64,000 bases of DNA from Deltaproteobacteria bacterium. GTDB taxonomy: Bacteria; Bdellovibrionota; Bdellovibrionia; Bdellovibrionales; JAMPXM01. The stretch covers positions 434,001 to 498,000 of the forward strand of contig JAFLCB010000001.1 of assembly GCA_017302795.1 (NCBI GenBank), written 5' to 3'. Of the stretch, positions 1-8,533 are shown one piece after another; position 1 is the stretch's first letter; each line of letters opens with the position of its first letter. A program made the position numbers and the translations under genes. Below the pieces are notes generated by a model, which was not told the origin of the DNA, did not search any database, and saw nothing but the letters and a program-made list of their open reading frames with translations.

Positions 1-839
1 GCCCAAATCGCGATGTGTTGCTCTTTGCAAAACTCAAGAATCGGCACAAAAAATTCGCGAGGTGCAGTTCGATAACCACCCTCACCGAGCATCGGCTCAA
101 AGACAAATGTCGCAACTTGCTTTGGATTTGCAGCAACGATCTCTTTGAATTTTCGCAACACCTCTTCGCTGCTTCGAGGGTTTGTATTGTCGTACCAAGG
201 AATTCGCAAAACTTCGTTGTACTCCGGCAAACCTTCTTTATACGCCGGATTATCGGTGAGTTCCGCCATCATGGTCGAACGACCAGCGAACGCGTTCTTC
301 ATCCCGATCACCAGCTTTGCCGGCGTATTTTTTTGCCGTGCAAGCTTCAGCGCATTTTCATTTGCCATGGTTCCGCAGGTAGAAAACCAAACATGGCGCA
401 AGCGACTGTTTTTGGCCGCTAAGTCCACCATCAGCTTCGCCAGCTTAACGTACTCGTGATTTGGCTCGAGATTGCCCTGCATCACTACATCCGACAACGC
501 TCCCCGCACGGCAGCCTCACGGATTTTCTTGTGACCATGACCGAAAAGATGAACACCGATACCGTTGATGAGATCCATCTTTACAGATCCATCTTCGACC
601 TCGACAAAAGTCCCGCTTCCCGCCCCGGTGCCGACGAACTGATAGTTTAAAGCGCGACCGCGATGTTTGCCGATTTCGTCAAACACTCGCTTTCCATGAT
701 CCATGGCCTCGGCCTTCGGCTCCGAAACGGTGGAAAGAGTCTTCTCCTCGTCGGCAACCGCCTGTACGAGTTCTGAAATCATTTTTTGAATCTTAGGTGA
801 ACTTAAAATGCGATGACCTGCGAGCTTAGAATTTTCCAC
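1..839 (-). CDS. Class III PLP aminotransferase, N-terminal part (cut by window edge)
   Basis: The reverse-strand frame is open from the left edge to a GTG at 837-839 that follows an AGGAG at a 9-base spacing. A second in-frame start is the ATG at 780-782, but it leaves the good ribosome site unused. About 279 residues are visible. Seen motifs: an N-terminal GRALNYQFVGTGAGSGTF stretch, a GIGVHLFGHGHEKI segment that matches the DxxxGxxxxxxGHxHP region of class III aminotransferases (acetylornithine, 4-aminobutyrate, lysine types), and FEPMLGEGGYR, the usual E-P-x-x-x-E-G-G block. The catalytic lysine lies beyond the edge, so substrate cannot be assigned. It is divergent from the forward run that starts at 967. 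Confidence 0.8.
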   Translation of the reverse strand, partial: MENSKLAGHRILSSPKIQKMISELVQAVADEEKTLSTVSEPKAEAMDHGKRVFDEIGKHRGRALNYQFVGTGAGSGTFVEVEDGSVKMDLINGIGVHLFGHGHKKIREAAVRGALSDVVMQGNLEPNHEYVKLAKLMVDLAAKNSRLRHVWFSTCGTMANENALKLARQKNTPAKLVIGMKNAFAGRSTMMAELTDNPAYKEGLPEYNEVLRIPWYDNTNPRSSEEVLRKFKEIVAANPKQVATFVFEPMLGEGGYRTAPREFFVPILEFCKEQHIAIW

Positions 840-966
840 GAATTGCTACTCCTATGACTTCGAGCACCCAGACTACTCCCGCGACTTCGCTCCCGCAACC
901 AGACCCTTGTGAACCCAGCCCACGAAACCATTGCCCACTGGCGAAGGTTCTTTAAACTGTCGGAGT

Positions 967-1866
967 ATGACGTTTGATGTTTTTCACTCTTTCGGCAAAC
1001 TTCGCTACATTGTGCGCAAGTCGCTTCACCTTGCTGCGTCAATCTGTCTCCTCCTATCAATGACTTCAGGGGCGGTCCCGGCCCAAGCAAACGAAAGCGA
1101 TGCTGAAGCGTTCGCTCGCGCCGTGCAGAGCTTAAAGGCGGGAGAAACGGAAGAGGCCAAGGGCAATTTTCTTTCCCTCGAACGCACTATGCCAGGAAAT
1201 CCAGCCATTCTGTTAAATCTTGGACTGATTGCCATGAAAGAACGCCGCACCGGAGCAGCTCTCGGCCTTTGGCGCAAGGGTCTTACTGAAAATCCTACGA
1301 ACAATGAATTGAGCAATGCTGTTCAATGGGGTCGCACGCGTTTACAAAAACCGGACGTCGCGCATGATTTTGACCCCTGGGAGTCCTATCGATCCGCGAT
1401 TTTATTACGCCTATCGCCCGTCGCCGTGGTGGTAGCATCCGCTGCCTTTTTGCTCTTCTGCGGTTCCCTTTGGCTTCGATGGTGGGGACGCAGGCGGCGC
1501 GCCTACGAAGAAGAAACGGCGCTTCCAGCGGCACCGCTAGCAGCGATTTTCATAACGATTTTTTTCGTCTTTCTGGCCACAGTTTCGATCACTCTTTTTC
1601 TCGACCGTCTCGACATTCGTGCCACGGTTTTAAAATCAAAGGTCGCTGTGCTTTCTGCGCCAGATCTTGAGGCCACCATTCTATTTGAAATTTTCGAAGG
1701 GCTTGAGGTCTTAGTCCGCGATGTGCGCTTGGTCGGAAGCCATAAATGGCGGCGAATTACCTTTCCGGGCGGACTCACCGGATGGGTCCGCGAAGAGGAC
1801 GTATTCTCAACTGTCGACCCTAGCGAGCGAGCGTTTGAAAAATCCACGGAAAAGGTGAGCCCGTGA
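967..1866 (+). CDS. Secreted/anchored TPR protein with C-terminal SH3-like domain
   Basis: About 299 residues from ATG 967; TTG 931 and GTG 1012 are alternative starts. The N-terminus carries a positively charged segment and a hydrophobic stretch ending in VPAQA, a probable signal peptide. Residues about 45-130 form a short TPR-like helical unit (AVQSLKAGETEEAKGNFLSL). Two hydrophobic segments follow (around SPVAVVVASAAFLLFCGSLW and AAIFITIFFVFLATVSITLF), and the tail (SKVAVLSAPDLEATI to GLTGWVREEDV) looks like a bacterial SH3 domain. This TPR-TM-SH3 architecture resembles BatE-type proteins of aerotolerance operons, but no Bat partners are next to it. It overlaps the next gene by 4 bases. 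Role unknown; envelope location inferred. Confidence 0.75.
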   Translation: MTFDVFHSFGKLRYIVRKSLHLAASICLLLSMTSGAVPAQANESDAEAFARAVQSLKAGETEEAKGNFLSLERTMPGNPAILLNLGLIAMKERRTGAALGLWRKGLTENPTNNELSNAVQWGRTRLQKPDVAHDFDPWESYRSAILLRLSPVAVVVASAAFLLFCGSLWLRWWGRRRRAYEEETALPAAPLAAIFITIFFVFLATVSITLFLDRLDIRATVLKSKVAVLSAPDLEATILFEIFEGLEVLVRDVRLVGSHKWRRITFPGGLTGWVREEDVFSTVDPSERAFEKSTEKVSP

Positions 1867-2456
1867 ACTATATTTGGGACAATATTTTTCGCAAGACGAA
1901 CGACCAAAATGTGTTTTCGATTCTGCGCGAGAGCTACTTATTTCGCGACCTTTCAGATTCGGAAGTCCGCTTCGTCGAGCGGTGCGTTCACGTTCGACAC
2001 TACCACTCTGGCGAATCGGTCTTCCGCCAGGGCGAAGTGGGCGTCGGAATGTACTTGGTCGCAAACGGACGCGTTGAAATCTATGTCATTGATTCTGCCG
2101 CAACCTCTGAAGAGAATCGCGAAATCTATGTCACCCAGCTACTGGCCGGAGATTTTTTTGGCGAGCTTTCGCTCGTCGAAGAAAACGGGCGCCGAACTGC
2201 AACCGCTGTCGCGCGCGAAGAAGCTCTGCTCATCGGGTTTTTCAAACCCGATCTGATGGAAATTCTCGCTCGAAGGCCAGCGATGGGAACCAAAATTACC
2301 TTGCGTCTCGCCGAGGTTTTAGGAAGACGCTTGAAGGAAACAACAGAGAAAGTCTCGGAGCTCCGTCGAGTATTAAAAGAGCTTCGCACCCCGCCGGATC
2401 GGCATGAGGCCAATCCTCTGGTTCAGCCTCCATTTCCTCCGAAAGGTGCGCCGTGA
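1863..2456 (+). CDS. Cyclic-nucleotide-binding-domain protein without DNA-binding domain
   Basis: 197 residues from a GTG that overlaps the upstream TGA (GTGA). Residues about 25-150 form a CRP/Fnr-type cNMP-binding beta-roll: FRQGEVGVGMYLVANGRVEI and LLAGDFFGELSLVEENGRRTATAVA, including the F-G-E-L-S phosphate-binding cassette. After the C-helix region only a charged tail and a proline-rich end are present; I see no helix-turn-helix. It is therefore more likely a ligand-sensing regulator or scaffold than a transcription factor. It is translationally coupled on both sides, to the TPR/SH3 gene and the AI-2E-family permease, suggesting it senses a nucleotide and acts on one of them. Confidence 0.85.
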   Translation: MNYIWDNIFRKTNDQNVFSILRESYLFRDLSDSEVRFVERCVHVRHYHSGESVFRQGEVGVGMYLVANGRVEIYVIDSAATSEENREIYVTQLLAGDFFGELSLVEENGRRTATAVAREEALLIGFFKPDLMEILARRPAMGTKITLRLAEVLGRRLKETTEKVSELRRVLKELRTPPDRHEANPLVQPPFPPKGAP

Positions 2457-3526
2457 TTGACGCGCGCTCCGCCTACATCATCCGACGCGAACGACGCTGG
2501 CGCCTGATTAGCTTCCTGACGATTCTCATATTTTCGTTCAGTTTGATTCTTATGATCAAAGGCCTTCTGGCCTCCACGGTTCTCGCATTTGTTATCGCTT
2601 ATTTGTTTGCGCCGATTGTCGATTTTCTGGAACGCAAAGGTGTTTCTCGATCGGTGGCGACGCTGATCCCTTTTCTCGCAGGAGGAGTCGCCCTCGGCAT
2701 CGGACTTACCCTTATTCTTCCGCTGATCGTTGAACAACTTCAGGGGCTGATCGAAAAACTTCCTCGCTATCAGCAGGACCTTGCGGCCCATATCGCGGGT
2801 CTTGAAACCAAGTACCATGTTTATCTGAAAGCAGGACAATTTAATCCGTCGCAAGAACTCAGCGAATGGATGATTCAAAAAACGGCCGAAGTTTCTGTGG
2901 CACTCCCATCCGTGGTTTCTCAATCTTTTACTGTACTTTTGCTTGCACCGTTCTTTGCTTTCTTCATGCTTCAAGACGGAAACTCTGTCGCTCGCTCAAT
3001 GCTCGGCTATGTCCCCAATCAGCTTTTTGAAATTGCCCTCAATCTTCGTCACCAAATCAACGATCAGTTGGGCGGCTTCATTCGCGCCCGTTTTTTGGAA
3101 GCCGCCATCGTCGGCGCGGTCGTGTGGGTCGGACTGCAGATTTTAAACTTCCCATACGCAACAGTACTGGCCACTTTCGCTGCTGCCATGAACCTCATTC
3201 CGTATGTCGGGCCAATCATCGGCGCTGTACCGGCGGTCCTCATTGCCCTCGTCTCTAACGAGGCTTCCGTTGACTCAACACAGACGGTGACGCTCATCTT
3301 GGTCAGCAGCGTTTACTTTTTGGCACAGCTGATTGACGTCGTATTTGTGATCCCCCTCGTCGTCGCCAAAATTGTGGACATGCACCCAGTTACAGTTGTG
3401 ATCATGATCATTGCCGGTGCTGAAGTCGGAGGCATATTGGGAATGATGATATCTGTGCCGGTGGCCAGTGCCGCTAAGCTGACTTTCAATGCGGTTTACT
3501 CGCATCTAACGAATTTCCGCGACTAG
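2453..3526 (+). CDS. AI-2E family transporter (PerM-type membrane protein)
   Basis: 357 residues from a GTG overlapping the preceding stop by 4 bases. The pattern is typical of PF01594: paired N-terminal helices (ISFLTILIFSFSLILMIKGL, then ASTVLAFVIAYLFAPIVDFL), the conserved ARFLEAAIVGAVVWVG region, AAMNLIPYVGPIIGAVPAVL, and a final MISVPVASAAKL helix. Family members are roughly 350 residues with seven or eight membrane spans; some export autoinducer-2 or act as Na+/H+ antiporters, so substrate cannot be inferred. It sits between the cNMP-binding protein and bamD in one forward operon. Confidence 0.88.
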   Translation: MIDARSAYIIRRERRWRLISFLTILIFSFSLILMIKGLLASTVLAFVIAYLFAPIVDFLERKGVSRSVATLIPFLAGGVALGIGLTLILPLIVEQLQGLIEKLPRYQQDLAAHIAGLETKYHVYLKAGQFNPSQELSEWMIQKTAEVSVALPSVVSQSFTVLLLAPFFAFFMLQDGNSVARSMLGYVPNQLFEIALNLRHQINDQLGGFIRARFLEAAIVGAVVWVGLQILNFPYATVLATFAAAMNLIPYVGPIIGAVPAVLIALVSNEASVDSTQTVTLILVSSVYFLAQLIDVVFVIPLVVAKIVDMHPVTVVIMIIAGAEVGGILGMMISVPVASAAKLTFNAVYSHLTNFRD

Positions 3527-3588
3527 TTGGCGCACGACGCCCCGCCAGATGATTGACAAACCGCGGCCTAAGAAAAAGACTCGCAGTT

Positions 3589-4380
3589 ATGAAAATCCGC
3601 ACGAAACTCAAAGACTTAACTGAAATTTTCGCGATCTTCATGACAGTTCTGCTAATTGGTACGTCCGGGGTTACAACCTCTGGCTGTGCCTCCAGCGATA
3701 AGATCGACTCGTCGACACCCGAAGGCGCCTACAAATTGGCCCAAGAGTACGAAAAGGATGAGCGTTACGAAGAATCGGTCGCCAAATATGCGGACGTAAA
3801 AAACAAGTATCCGTACAGCCGCTTTGCAATTCTGGCGGAGATGAAAATTGCCGATGTTCAGTTTAAACGCGAATCGTACATCGAAGCGCAGTATGCCTAC
3901 CAAACATTCAAAGAGCTTCACCCGAAGCATCCACAGATCGATTACGTGACTTTTCGCCTAGGCCTATCGTTCTTCAATCAGCTGCCATCCACGATTGATC
4001 GCGATTTAAGTTTGGCCGATAAAGCGATTCTCTATTTTGAAGAAGTCCTGACTTCGTTTCCGACTTCGCAATACGCGAAAGAGGCGCAGGAAAAGAAAAC
4101 CGACGCGTTGAAGATGCTGGCGGGAAAAGAAATCTATATTGCTAATTTCTATTTTAAGAAGAAGCAGTTCGGAAGCGCTCTCGGACGATATGAAATGGTG
4201 GTCCGTAACTTCGCAAATGTGGAAGGCTTTGGGCCTCCTGCACTGATCGGAGCCGCTCGTGCGGCTAAAGAAACCGGTGATCGCGATAAAGTTTCCCGCT
4301 ACATCAAAACACTCCTAGCTCAGTTCCCAAAATCTGACGAGGCAGGCAAAGCACAGAGCGAGTTCAGCGATGTACGATAA
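3589..4380 (+). CDS. bamD: Outer-membrane assembly lipoprotein BamD
   Basis: 263 residues from ATG 3589 (a TTG at 3553 is a less likely upstream start). A signal segment ends in the lipobox TSGC followed by ASSDK, so the mature protein is lipidated and predicted at the inner face of the outer membrane. The mature region is helical TPR repeats: TPEGAYKLAQEYEKDERYEE, AILAEMKIADVQFKRESYIE, and FFNQLPSTIDRDLSLADKAI. This spacing and the 'YP.S.fa..a..k.ad..f....Y.eA..ay..F...hP' pattern are those of BamD/YfiO, which supports BamA in folding beta-barrel proteins. It overlaps the following TPR gene by 11 bases. Confidence 0.88.
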   Translation: MKIRTKLKDLTEIFAIFMTVLLIGTSGVTTSGCASSDKIDSSTPEGAYKLAQEYEKDERYEESVAKYADVKNKYPYSRFAILAEMKIADVQFKRESYIEAQYAYQTFKELHPKHPQIDYVTFRLGLSFFNQLPSTIDRDLSLADKAILYFEEVLTSFPTSQYAKEAQEKKTDALKMLAGKEIYIANFYFKKKQFGSALGRYEMVVRNFANVEGFGPPALIGAARAAKETGDRDKVSRYIKTLLAQFPKSDEAGKAQSEFSDVR

Positions 4381-5128
4381 AGCTGGAACCATCGACGAAC
4401 GTACGCGCGCCGATTTGTTCGAAACTGCTCGATCTTTTTTTCGCGAAAATCTTTACGCTCAAGCCGAGCCCATTCTTCACCAATTGGCACTTTCGGGCGT
4501 TGGCCGCCCCGCTGAACAAGCGGAGGTGTGGCACATGATTGCGGTCATTCTCTATGATCGCGGACGCTTTACAAAGGCGATCAAAACTTTCCGCCGCGCG
4601 CTAGAGATTGATCCGACATTCACGGATGCAAGCGTGGGCCTTTCCATCATTCTCAATGATTTGGGTCGGTACGATGAAGGCAAGCAGGTGTTCCAAGACG
4701 CGCAAAATGCGCTGAATAGAAAGAATTTCGATCAAGACTCTCTCCTCAAAGAGCGTCTAGCATCGAAGCACCACGAGCTCGCCGATATGTACTTTTCCCA
4801 TAAGCGTTGGGACGATGCGATCGATCAGTATCGCCAGGCCCTGACTGTACTTCCCGGCAAAACAGACTTTAGACTGAGAATCGTCGATGCGCTTGCCGCA
4901 AAAGGCGAACTCGGACAGGCGTTCAAAGAAATCCGTCAGGTGGTTCAGGAACAGCCGATGAACCACAAGGCTCGATTGAAGTTTGGATTCATGCTTTATC
5001 AGTCGAAAAGAGTCGCAGATGCGATTGACCAGTGGGAAACTATTCTTCTTCGCGACCCCGAAAATCCGCAGGCCAAAGAATACCTGCGTATGGCGCGAGA
5101 ATCAGACGAAACTTTCACAGAGCTCTAG
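4370..5128 (+). CDS. Cytoplasmic tetratricopeptide-repeat protein
   Basis: 252 residues; the ATG lies inside the end of bamD. No signal peptide. At least four TPR units can be read: AEVWHMIAVILYDRGRFTKA followed by IKTFRRALEIDPTF, a second at DASVGLSIILNDLGRYDEG, a third at LADMYFSHKRWDDAIDQY, and a fourth at ARLKFGFMLYQSKRVADAI ending DPENPQAKEYL. Such proteins are protein-interaction scaffolds. The strong coupling to bamD suggests a function in the same process, but no partner can be named. Confidence 0.85.
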   Translation: MYDKAGTIDERTRADLFETARSFFRENLYAQAEPILHQLALSGVGRPAEQAEVWHMIAVILYDRGRFTKAIKTFRRALEIDPTFTDASVGLSIILNDLGRYDEGKQVFQDAQNALNRKNFDQDSLLKERLASKHHELADMYFSHKRWDDAIDQYRQALTVLPGKTDFRLRIVDALAAKGELGQAFKEIRQVVQEQPMNHKARLKFGFMLYQSKRVADAIDQWETILLRDPENPQAKEYLRMARESDETFTEL

Positions 5129-5139
5129 GAGTTAATTCG

Positions 5140-5700
5140 GTGGCGAAATCAACGGGCGGCAAATCATCCTCTTCCAAAAATCTCTCGCACATGAAAGACG
5201 AGATGATCGCCTTTCTGACGGCGGAAGATATACAAAAGCTTGTCCTCAAGTTGGCCCGCCAGGTCGAAGCGGATTACATGGGTAAAGATGTCATCTTTAT
5301 TTGTCCCCTCAAGGGCAGCTGCATCTTTTTGGCTGATTTGATTCGAAAAGTCGATCGTCCGCTACAGGTGGACTTTGTTCAGCTGGGCGCAGTTGAAAAG
5401 GGCGGCGCGATCCGAATGTTAAAGGATATTTCAGTCAACATTGCTGGTAAGCACGTCATCGTCGTTGAAGAAATCATCGACACAGGACGAACGCTCCAAT
5501 TTTTGAAGCAGCGCCTTCTTGCCTCGTCGCCGGCATCGCTAAAAATTCTAACATTGCTTGATAAACCTGCGCGCCGCGAACTTCCTATCAAACCCGACTA
5601 TGTCGGTCAGACAATCGAAGATCGTTACATGGTAGGATACGGAATGGATTCAGAAGAAGTCGGCCGAAACTACGGGGCGATTTACTACTACAAGCAGTAG
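5140..5700 (+). CDS. hpt: Hypoxanthine phosphoribosyltransferase
   Basis: 186 residues from GTG 5140, chosen because AGGAG lies 8 bases upstream right after the previous stop; a longer frame from 5032 would overlap the TPR gene by 97 bases. The enzyme salvages hypoxanthine/guanine with PRPP to IMP/GMP. Seen: the N-terminal LKGSCIFLADLIRKV loop, and the PRPP-binding motif VIVVEEIIDTGRTLQFL. The C-terminal VGYGMDSEEVGRNYGAIYYY region is the usual hood segment. It ends the forward operon and faces rimO across a long inverted repeat. It complements the purine salvage enzyme punA elsewhere in the window. Confidence 0.92.
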   Translation: MAKSTGGKSSSSKNLSHMKDEMIAFLTAEDIQKLVLKLARQVEADYMGKDVIFICPLKGSCIFLADLIRKVDRPLQVDFVQLGAVEKGGAIRMLKDISVNIAGKHVIVVEEIIDTGRTLQFLKQRLLASSPASLKILTLLDKPARRELPIKPDYVGQTIEDRYMVGYGMDSEEVGRNYGAIYYYKQ

Positions 5701-5706
5701 AACCCA

Positions 5707-5764
5707 AAGGTACCTCCTACATTTTGGTAACGCATACGCGTTACCAAAATGTAGGAGGTACCTT
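5707..5764. repeat. Perfect 27-bp inverted repeat with 4-base loop between convergent hpt and rimO
   Basis: Left arm 5707-5733, loop ATAC at 5734-5737, right arm 5738-5764; the arms are exact reverse complements over all 27 bases. It starts 6 bases after the hpt stop and ends 5 bases before the rimO stop. It would fold into a very stable hairpin on either strand. There is no T-run outside the arms, so it is not a classical intrinsic terminator, though the outer arm bases are AAGG/CCTT. It may serve as a bidirectional terminator, a transcript-end protector, or be a member of a dispersed palindromic repeat family. I noticed no second copy in this window. Confidence 0.9.
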
Positions 5765-5769
5765 CTGGT

Positions 5770-7188
5770 TTAGACGATACCACCGACCAGATCGTAATCC
5801 AGCGATTCAGTGATTTTCACGTACACCATGTCACCCGGCTTTGCGGTTCCGTCGTTTATCAGCACGACGCCATCTATATCGGGAGCCTGCTGAGCCATGC
5901 GGCCCTGCAAGAGAAGTTCGGTCTCTTCGCTCACGCCTTCAACAAGCACCGGAATAGTTCGACCAACAAAGGCCTGATGCTTTTCGCGTGAAATTTCGAT
6001 TTGCAGCGCCATTAATTCGTCATGTCGACGCTGTTTAGTCTCGTCATCAATTTGATTTTCCATATTTCCGCCAGCAGTATTGTCCTCTGGAGAGTATTGG
6101 AAACAGCCGACGCGATCAAACCGCTGCTCTTCAATGAATTGAAGCAGTTCTTGGAAGTCCTCTTCCGTCTCGCCAGGAAAGCCGACAATAAACTGCGTTC
6201 GAATGACAACATCCGGAATTTCTGACCGTATTTTAGTCAGCCGCTCGGTGATTTCTTCGCGAGTCATCTTGCGATTCATCACTTTTAGCATGGAGTTCGA
6301 AATGTGCTGTAGAGGCATGTCGAAGTATTTAACGATGTTTGGGCTTGTCTTAATAATTTCAATCATCTCGTCCGTGATTCCATCCGGATAAAGATAAAGA
6401 AGTCGAACCCAGTCGAGGCCTTTGATTTTCGAAAGCTCACGCAAAAGTTCTTCGGGTCTTTCGATCGCGGCTTGGTCTTTTCGCCGAAGATCCCAACCGT
6501 AGTCTGTAAAATCATGCGAAATAATATTGATCTCACGGACGCCGCCAGCGACCAAAAGCTTCGCTTCGTTTACGATTGAAGAAAGTTTGCGCGACTGAAG
6601 ATTGCCACGAATCTTAGGGATCGCACAAAAGGCGCAACGTTTTAAGCAGCCTTCCGAAATTTTCAAATAAGCGCGGTAAGACGGACCCGAATTCACCCGC
6701 GGGGACTCGTCTTCTTGCAAATAAGTAGGAAGGTTGAAATAGCGCTTTTCTGTCGACCCAAGTTCGCGGGCTTTCAAAATTTTAGTGATGTTTTGAAATT
6801 CACCCGACCCTATAAACAAGTCCGCCTCAGGAAGGCCTTCTACTAACTCGTCCTTGTAGCGCTGGGTAAGGCAGCCTGCGACGACAAGGTTCTTTGCAGC
6901 CCCAGAGGCTTTATATCCCGACATCTCTAGGATCTTTTGAATTGATTCCTGTTTTGCATCCTCAATGAATCCGCAGGTATTGACGACAATGGTCTCGGCG
7001 TCTTCAGGAGTGTCGGTGACCGCGTAACCTTCCCGCATCATGTGGCCAAGCATGATTTCGCTGTCGACCAAGTTCTTGGGGCAGCCCAACGAAACAAAGT
7101 GAACTTTTTTACCCGCGCCTACCGCTGTCCCGCCAGCGGCGCCCAAGTGATTTGTTGAACTTTGAGAGGGAACGGAACCTGTCGACAT
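5770..7188 (-). CDS. rimO: Ribosomal protein S12 methylthiotransferase RimO
   Basis: 472 residues from ATG 7188, with AGGA just upstream. Radical-SAM methylthiotransferase: N-terminal UPF0004 domain (VHFVSLGCPKNLVDSEIMLG, VNTCGFIEDAKQESI, VVAGCLTQRY) with three cluster cysteines, then the radical-SAM site EGCLKRCAFCAIPKIRG (CxxxCxxC), IISHDFTDYGWDL, and a C-terminal TRAM domain. SLGCPKNLVDSE and CGFI-DAK separate RimO from MiaB. It adds a methylthio group to an S12 aspartate. The first about 25 residues are a low-complexity extension. It is the last gene of the reverse translation cluster. Confidence 0.93.
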   Translation of the reverse strand: MSTGSVPSQSSTNHLGAAGGTAVGAGKKVHFVSLGCPKNLVDSEIMLGHMMREGYAVTDTPEDAETIVVNTCGFIEDAKQESIQKILEMSGYKASGAAKNLVVAGCLTQRYKDELVEGLPEADLFIGSGEFQNITKILKARELGSTEKRYFNLPTYLQEDESPRVNSGPSYRAYLKISEGCLKRCAFCAIPKIRGNLQSRKLSSIVNEAKLLVAGGVREINIISHDFTDYGWDLRRKDQAAIERPEELLRELSKIKGLDWVRLLYLYPDGITDEMIEIIKTSPNIVKYFDMPLQHISNSMLKVMNRKMTREEITERLTKIRSEIPDVVIRTQFIVGFPGETEEDFQELLQFIEEQRFDRVGCFQYSPEDNTAGGNMENQIDDETKQRRHDELMALQIEISREKHQAFVGRTIPVLVEGVSEETELLLQGRMAQQAPDIDGVVLINDGTAKPGDMVYVKITESLDYDLVGGIV

Positions 7189-7213
7189 AAATCCTACTTA
7201 CGTTTACAGCGTG

Positions 7214-7699
7214 TTAGCTGCGCATATTGATAAACTGAATTGGCAAACCAAACTTCTGACTGCGACAGTGCGACATGGTCGCCTGTAGCTCGTCGATACT
7301 TTTCGATGTGACTCGGATCATTTCATCCATGATCTGCGCTTGAACCTTTAGTTTCGAATCTTTGATCGACTTGATGATCTCTTTTGCTTTTTCTTTTTCA
7401 ATCCCTTGAATCAAAGTCCCGCTCTGCTTCAAGATCATTCCGCCAATGGGCTCTGGCTTTTCGAACTTCACACTCGAAATTTCAACGCCACGTTTATGGA
7501 GTTTTGATTGCAAAATGTCTCGGACCGCGTTGATTTTCATCTCGTCGTTCGCTTTCAAGACAATTGTCTTCTTGTCCCAAATAATCTCGCATTTTCCGTC
7601 GCGGAGATCGTAGCGATGCGCAACTTCCTTGATCGCGGTGTTAACGGCGTTATCAACTTCCTGCACATTAATTTCCGAGACCACATCAAATGACGGCAT
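7214..7699 (-). CDS. yajQ: YajQ family nucleotide-binding protein
   Basis: 161 residues, the usual length for UPF0234/YajQ. The start MPSFDVVSEINVQEVDNAVN, the central RYDLRDGKCEIIWDKKTI and the end VTSKSIDELQATMSHCR are family hallmarks. YajQ proteins bind nucleotides (cyclic di-GMP in some species) and can act as regulatory cofactors; the exact role here is unknown. It lies 25 bases upstream of rimO on the same strand and downstream of the lolA-like gene. Confidence 0.92.
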   Translation of the reverse strand: MPSFDVVSEINVQEVDNAVNTAIKEVAHRYDLRDGKCEIIWDKKTIVLKANDEMKINAVRDILQSKLHKRGVEISSVKFEKPEPIGGMILKQSGTLIQGIEKEKAKEIIKSIKDSKLKVQAQIMDEMIRVTSKSIDELQATMSHCRSQKFGLPIQFINMRS

Positions 7700-7722
7700 A
7701 CTGACCCTTACTTCGCTATTTA

Positions 7723-7765
7723 ACTGCGCGCCTACTGCGCCTATCTTACTGCGCGCCTACTGCGC
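7723..7765. repeat. Direct duplication (18-bp units, 25-bp period) at the end of the lolA-like gene
   Basis: The 18-base unit ACTGCGCGCCTACTGCGC occurs at 7723-7740 and again at 7748-7765, separated by 7 bases. The right copy contains the stop codon and last residues of the lolA-like gene; the left copy is an untranslated echo between that gene and yajQ. It looks like a small slippage duplication. Confidence 0.85.
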
Positions 7766-8530
7766 GACCGACATCACGTCGGCGTTTTTAGGGGGCGAAA
7801 ATTCAAATTTTGAATCGGATGCAGCCGTCGATTCAAATTTTACCTTCTCCAAAGTGAACTGAGTCTCATTGTCTTGGAAATCCCAGATTTTAATTTCGCG
7901 AAAATCGCGAACGCTAGTTTTCTTCGACTTACTTAGTTCTGGACCCAAAGCCAAAAGTGCTCTCTTGGCCTCAACCCAATCCGCCTTGGGTTGCAGATAG
8001 TACCGGATTCCGCCGTCTTTATCGAGCGTTACTCCGGTAACGGAAAAAGACTTCAGAAAACCGTCTTTTCCCAATATAGCAAGGAAGCCCGCAGACCCTG
8101 CTTTTTTGGATTTCACCGGCCCAGTGACTACTTGAACCAAGGCACCCTCGAGGTCTTTTGAGGGGTAGGTCACAGCCCAAAATGCCTTAGCTCCAACCAC
8201 AAGGAGATGGCGCTCATCGGTTTCCGCGGTTTTCAAATCCAAACGAACGCGGCCCTTGGAAACTTGAAGGTTTCCCTCAGCCTGCTTCTCCTGACCCAAA
8301 AGCCCGATGACTGTTTTTCGATGAATTTTGGCGCTTACTTGGCCTGCTCCAGTTAAGCGTTTTTGAAACTTTTCAAGGGTCGCAAGCTGATTTTTAGTGG
8401 CCGGACCGATCGCTGGCACTCCCGCCGCGATCTTTATCGTTTCTTCCTTGGTGGCCTCGGAGCCCCCGCCATAACCTATTGAGCCGATCAAAAATAAGAA
8501 CGTCGAAACGGCTAAATCTGATTTCTTCAT
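7757..8530 (-). CDS. LolA-like outer-membrane lipoprotein carrier/sorting protein
   Basis: 257 residues from ATG 8530, directly after comF. The start MKKSDLAVSTFLFLIGSIGYGG is a signal peptide. The body fits the LolA half-barrel: LEKFQKRLTGAGQVSAKIHR, repeated beta strands with LQVSKGRVRLDLK, LVVGAKAFWAVTYPSKDLEG, and the C-terminal DFQDNETQFTLEKVKFE followed by FEFSPPKNADV. In LolA this end is the usual 'D..gn.t...f......n....F.F..P.gadv'. LolA carries lipoproteins across the periplasm. Divergence is high, so a related periplasmic lipid/lipoprotein binder is possible. Confidence 0.75.
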   Translation of the reverse strand: MKKSDLAVSTFLFLIGSIGYGGGSEATKEETIKIAAGVPAIGPATKNQLATLEKFQKRLTGAGQVSAKIHRKTVIGLLGQEKQAEGNLQVSKGRVRLDLKTAETDERHLLVVGAKAFWAVTYPSKDLEGALVQVVTGPVKSKKAGSAGFLAILGKDGFLKSFSVTGVTLDKDGGIRYYLQPKADWVEAKRALLALGPELSKSKKTSVRDFREIKIWDFQDNETQFTLEKVKFESTAASDSKFEFSPPKNADVMSVAQ

Positions 8531-8533
8531 AAC

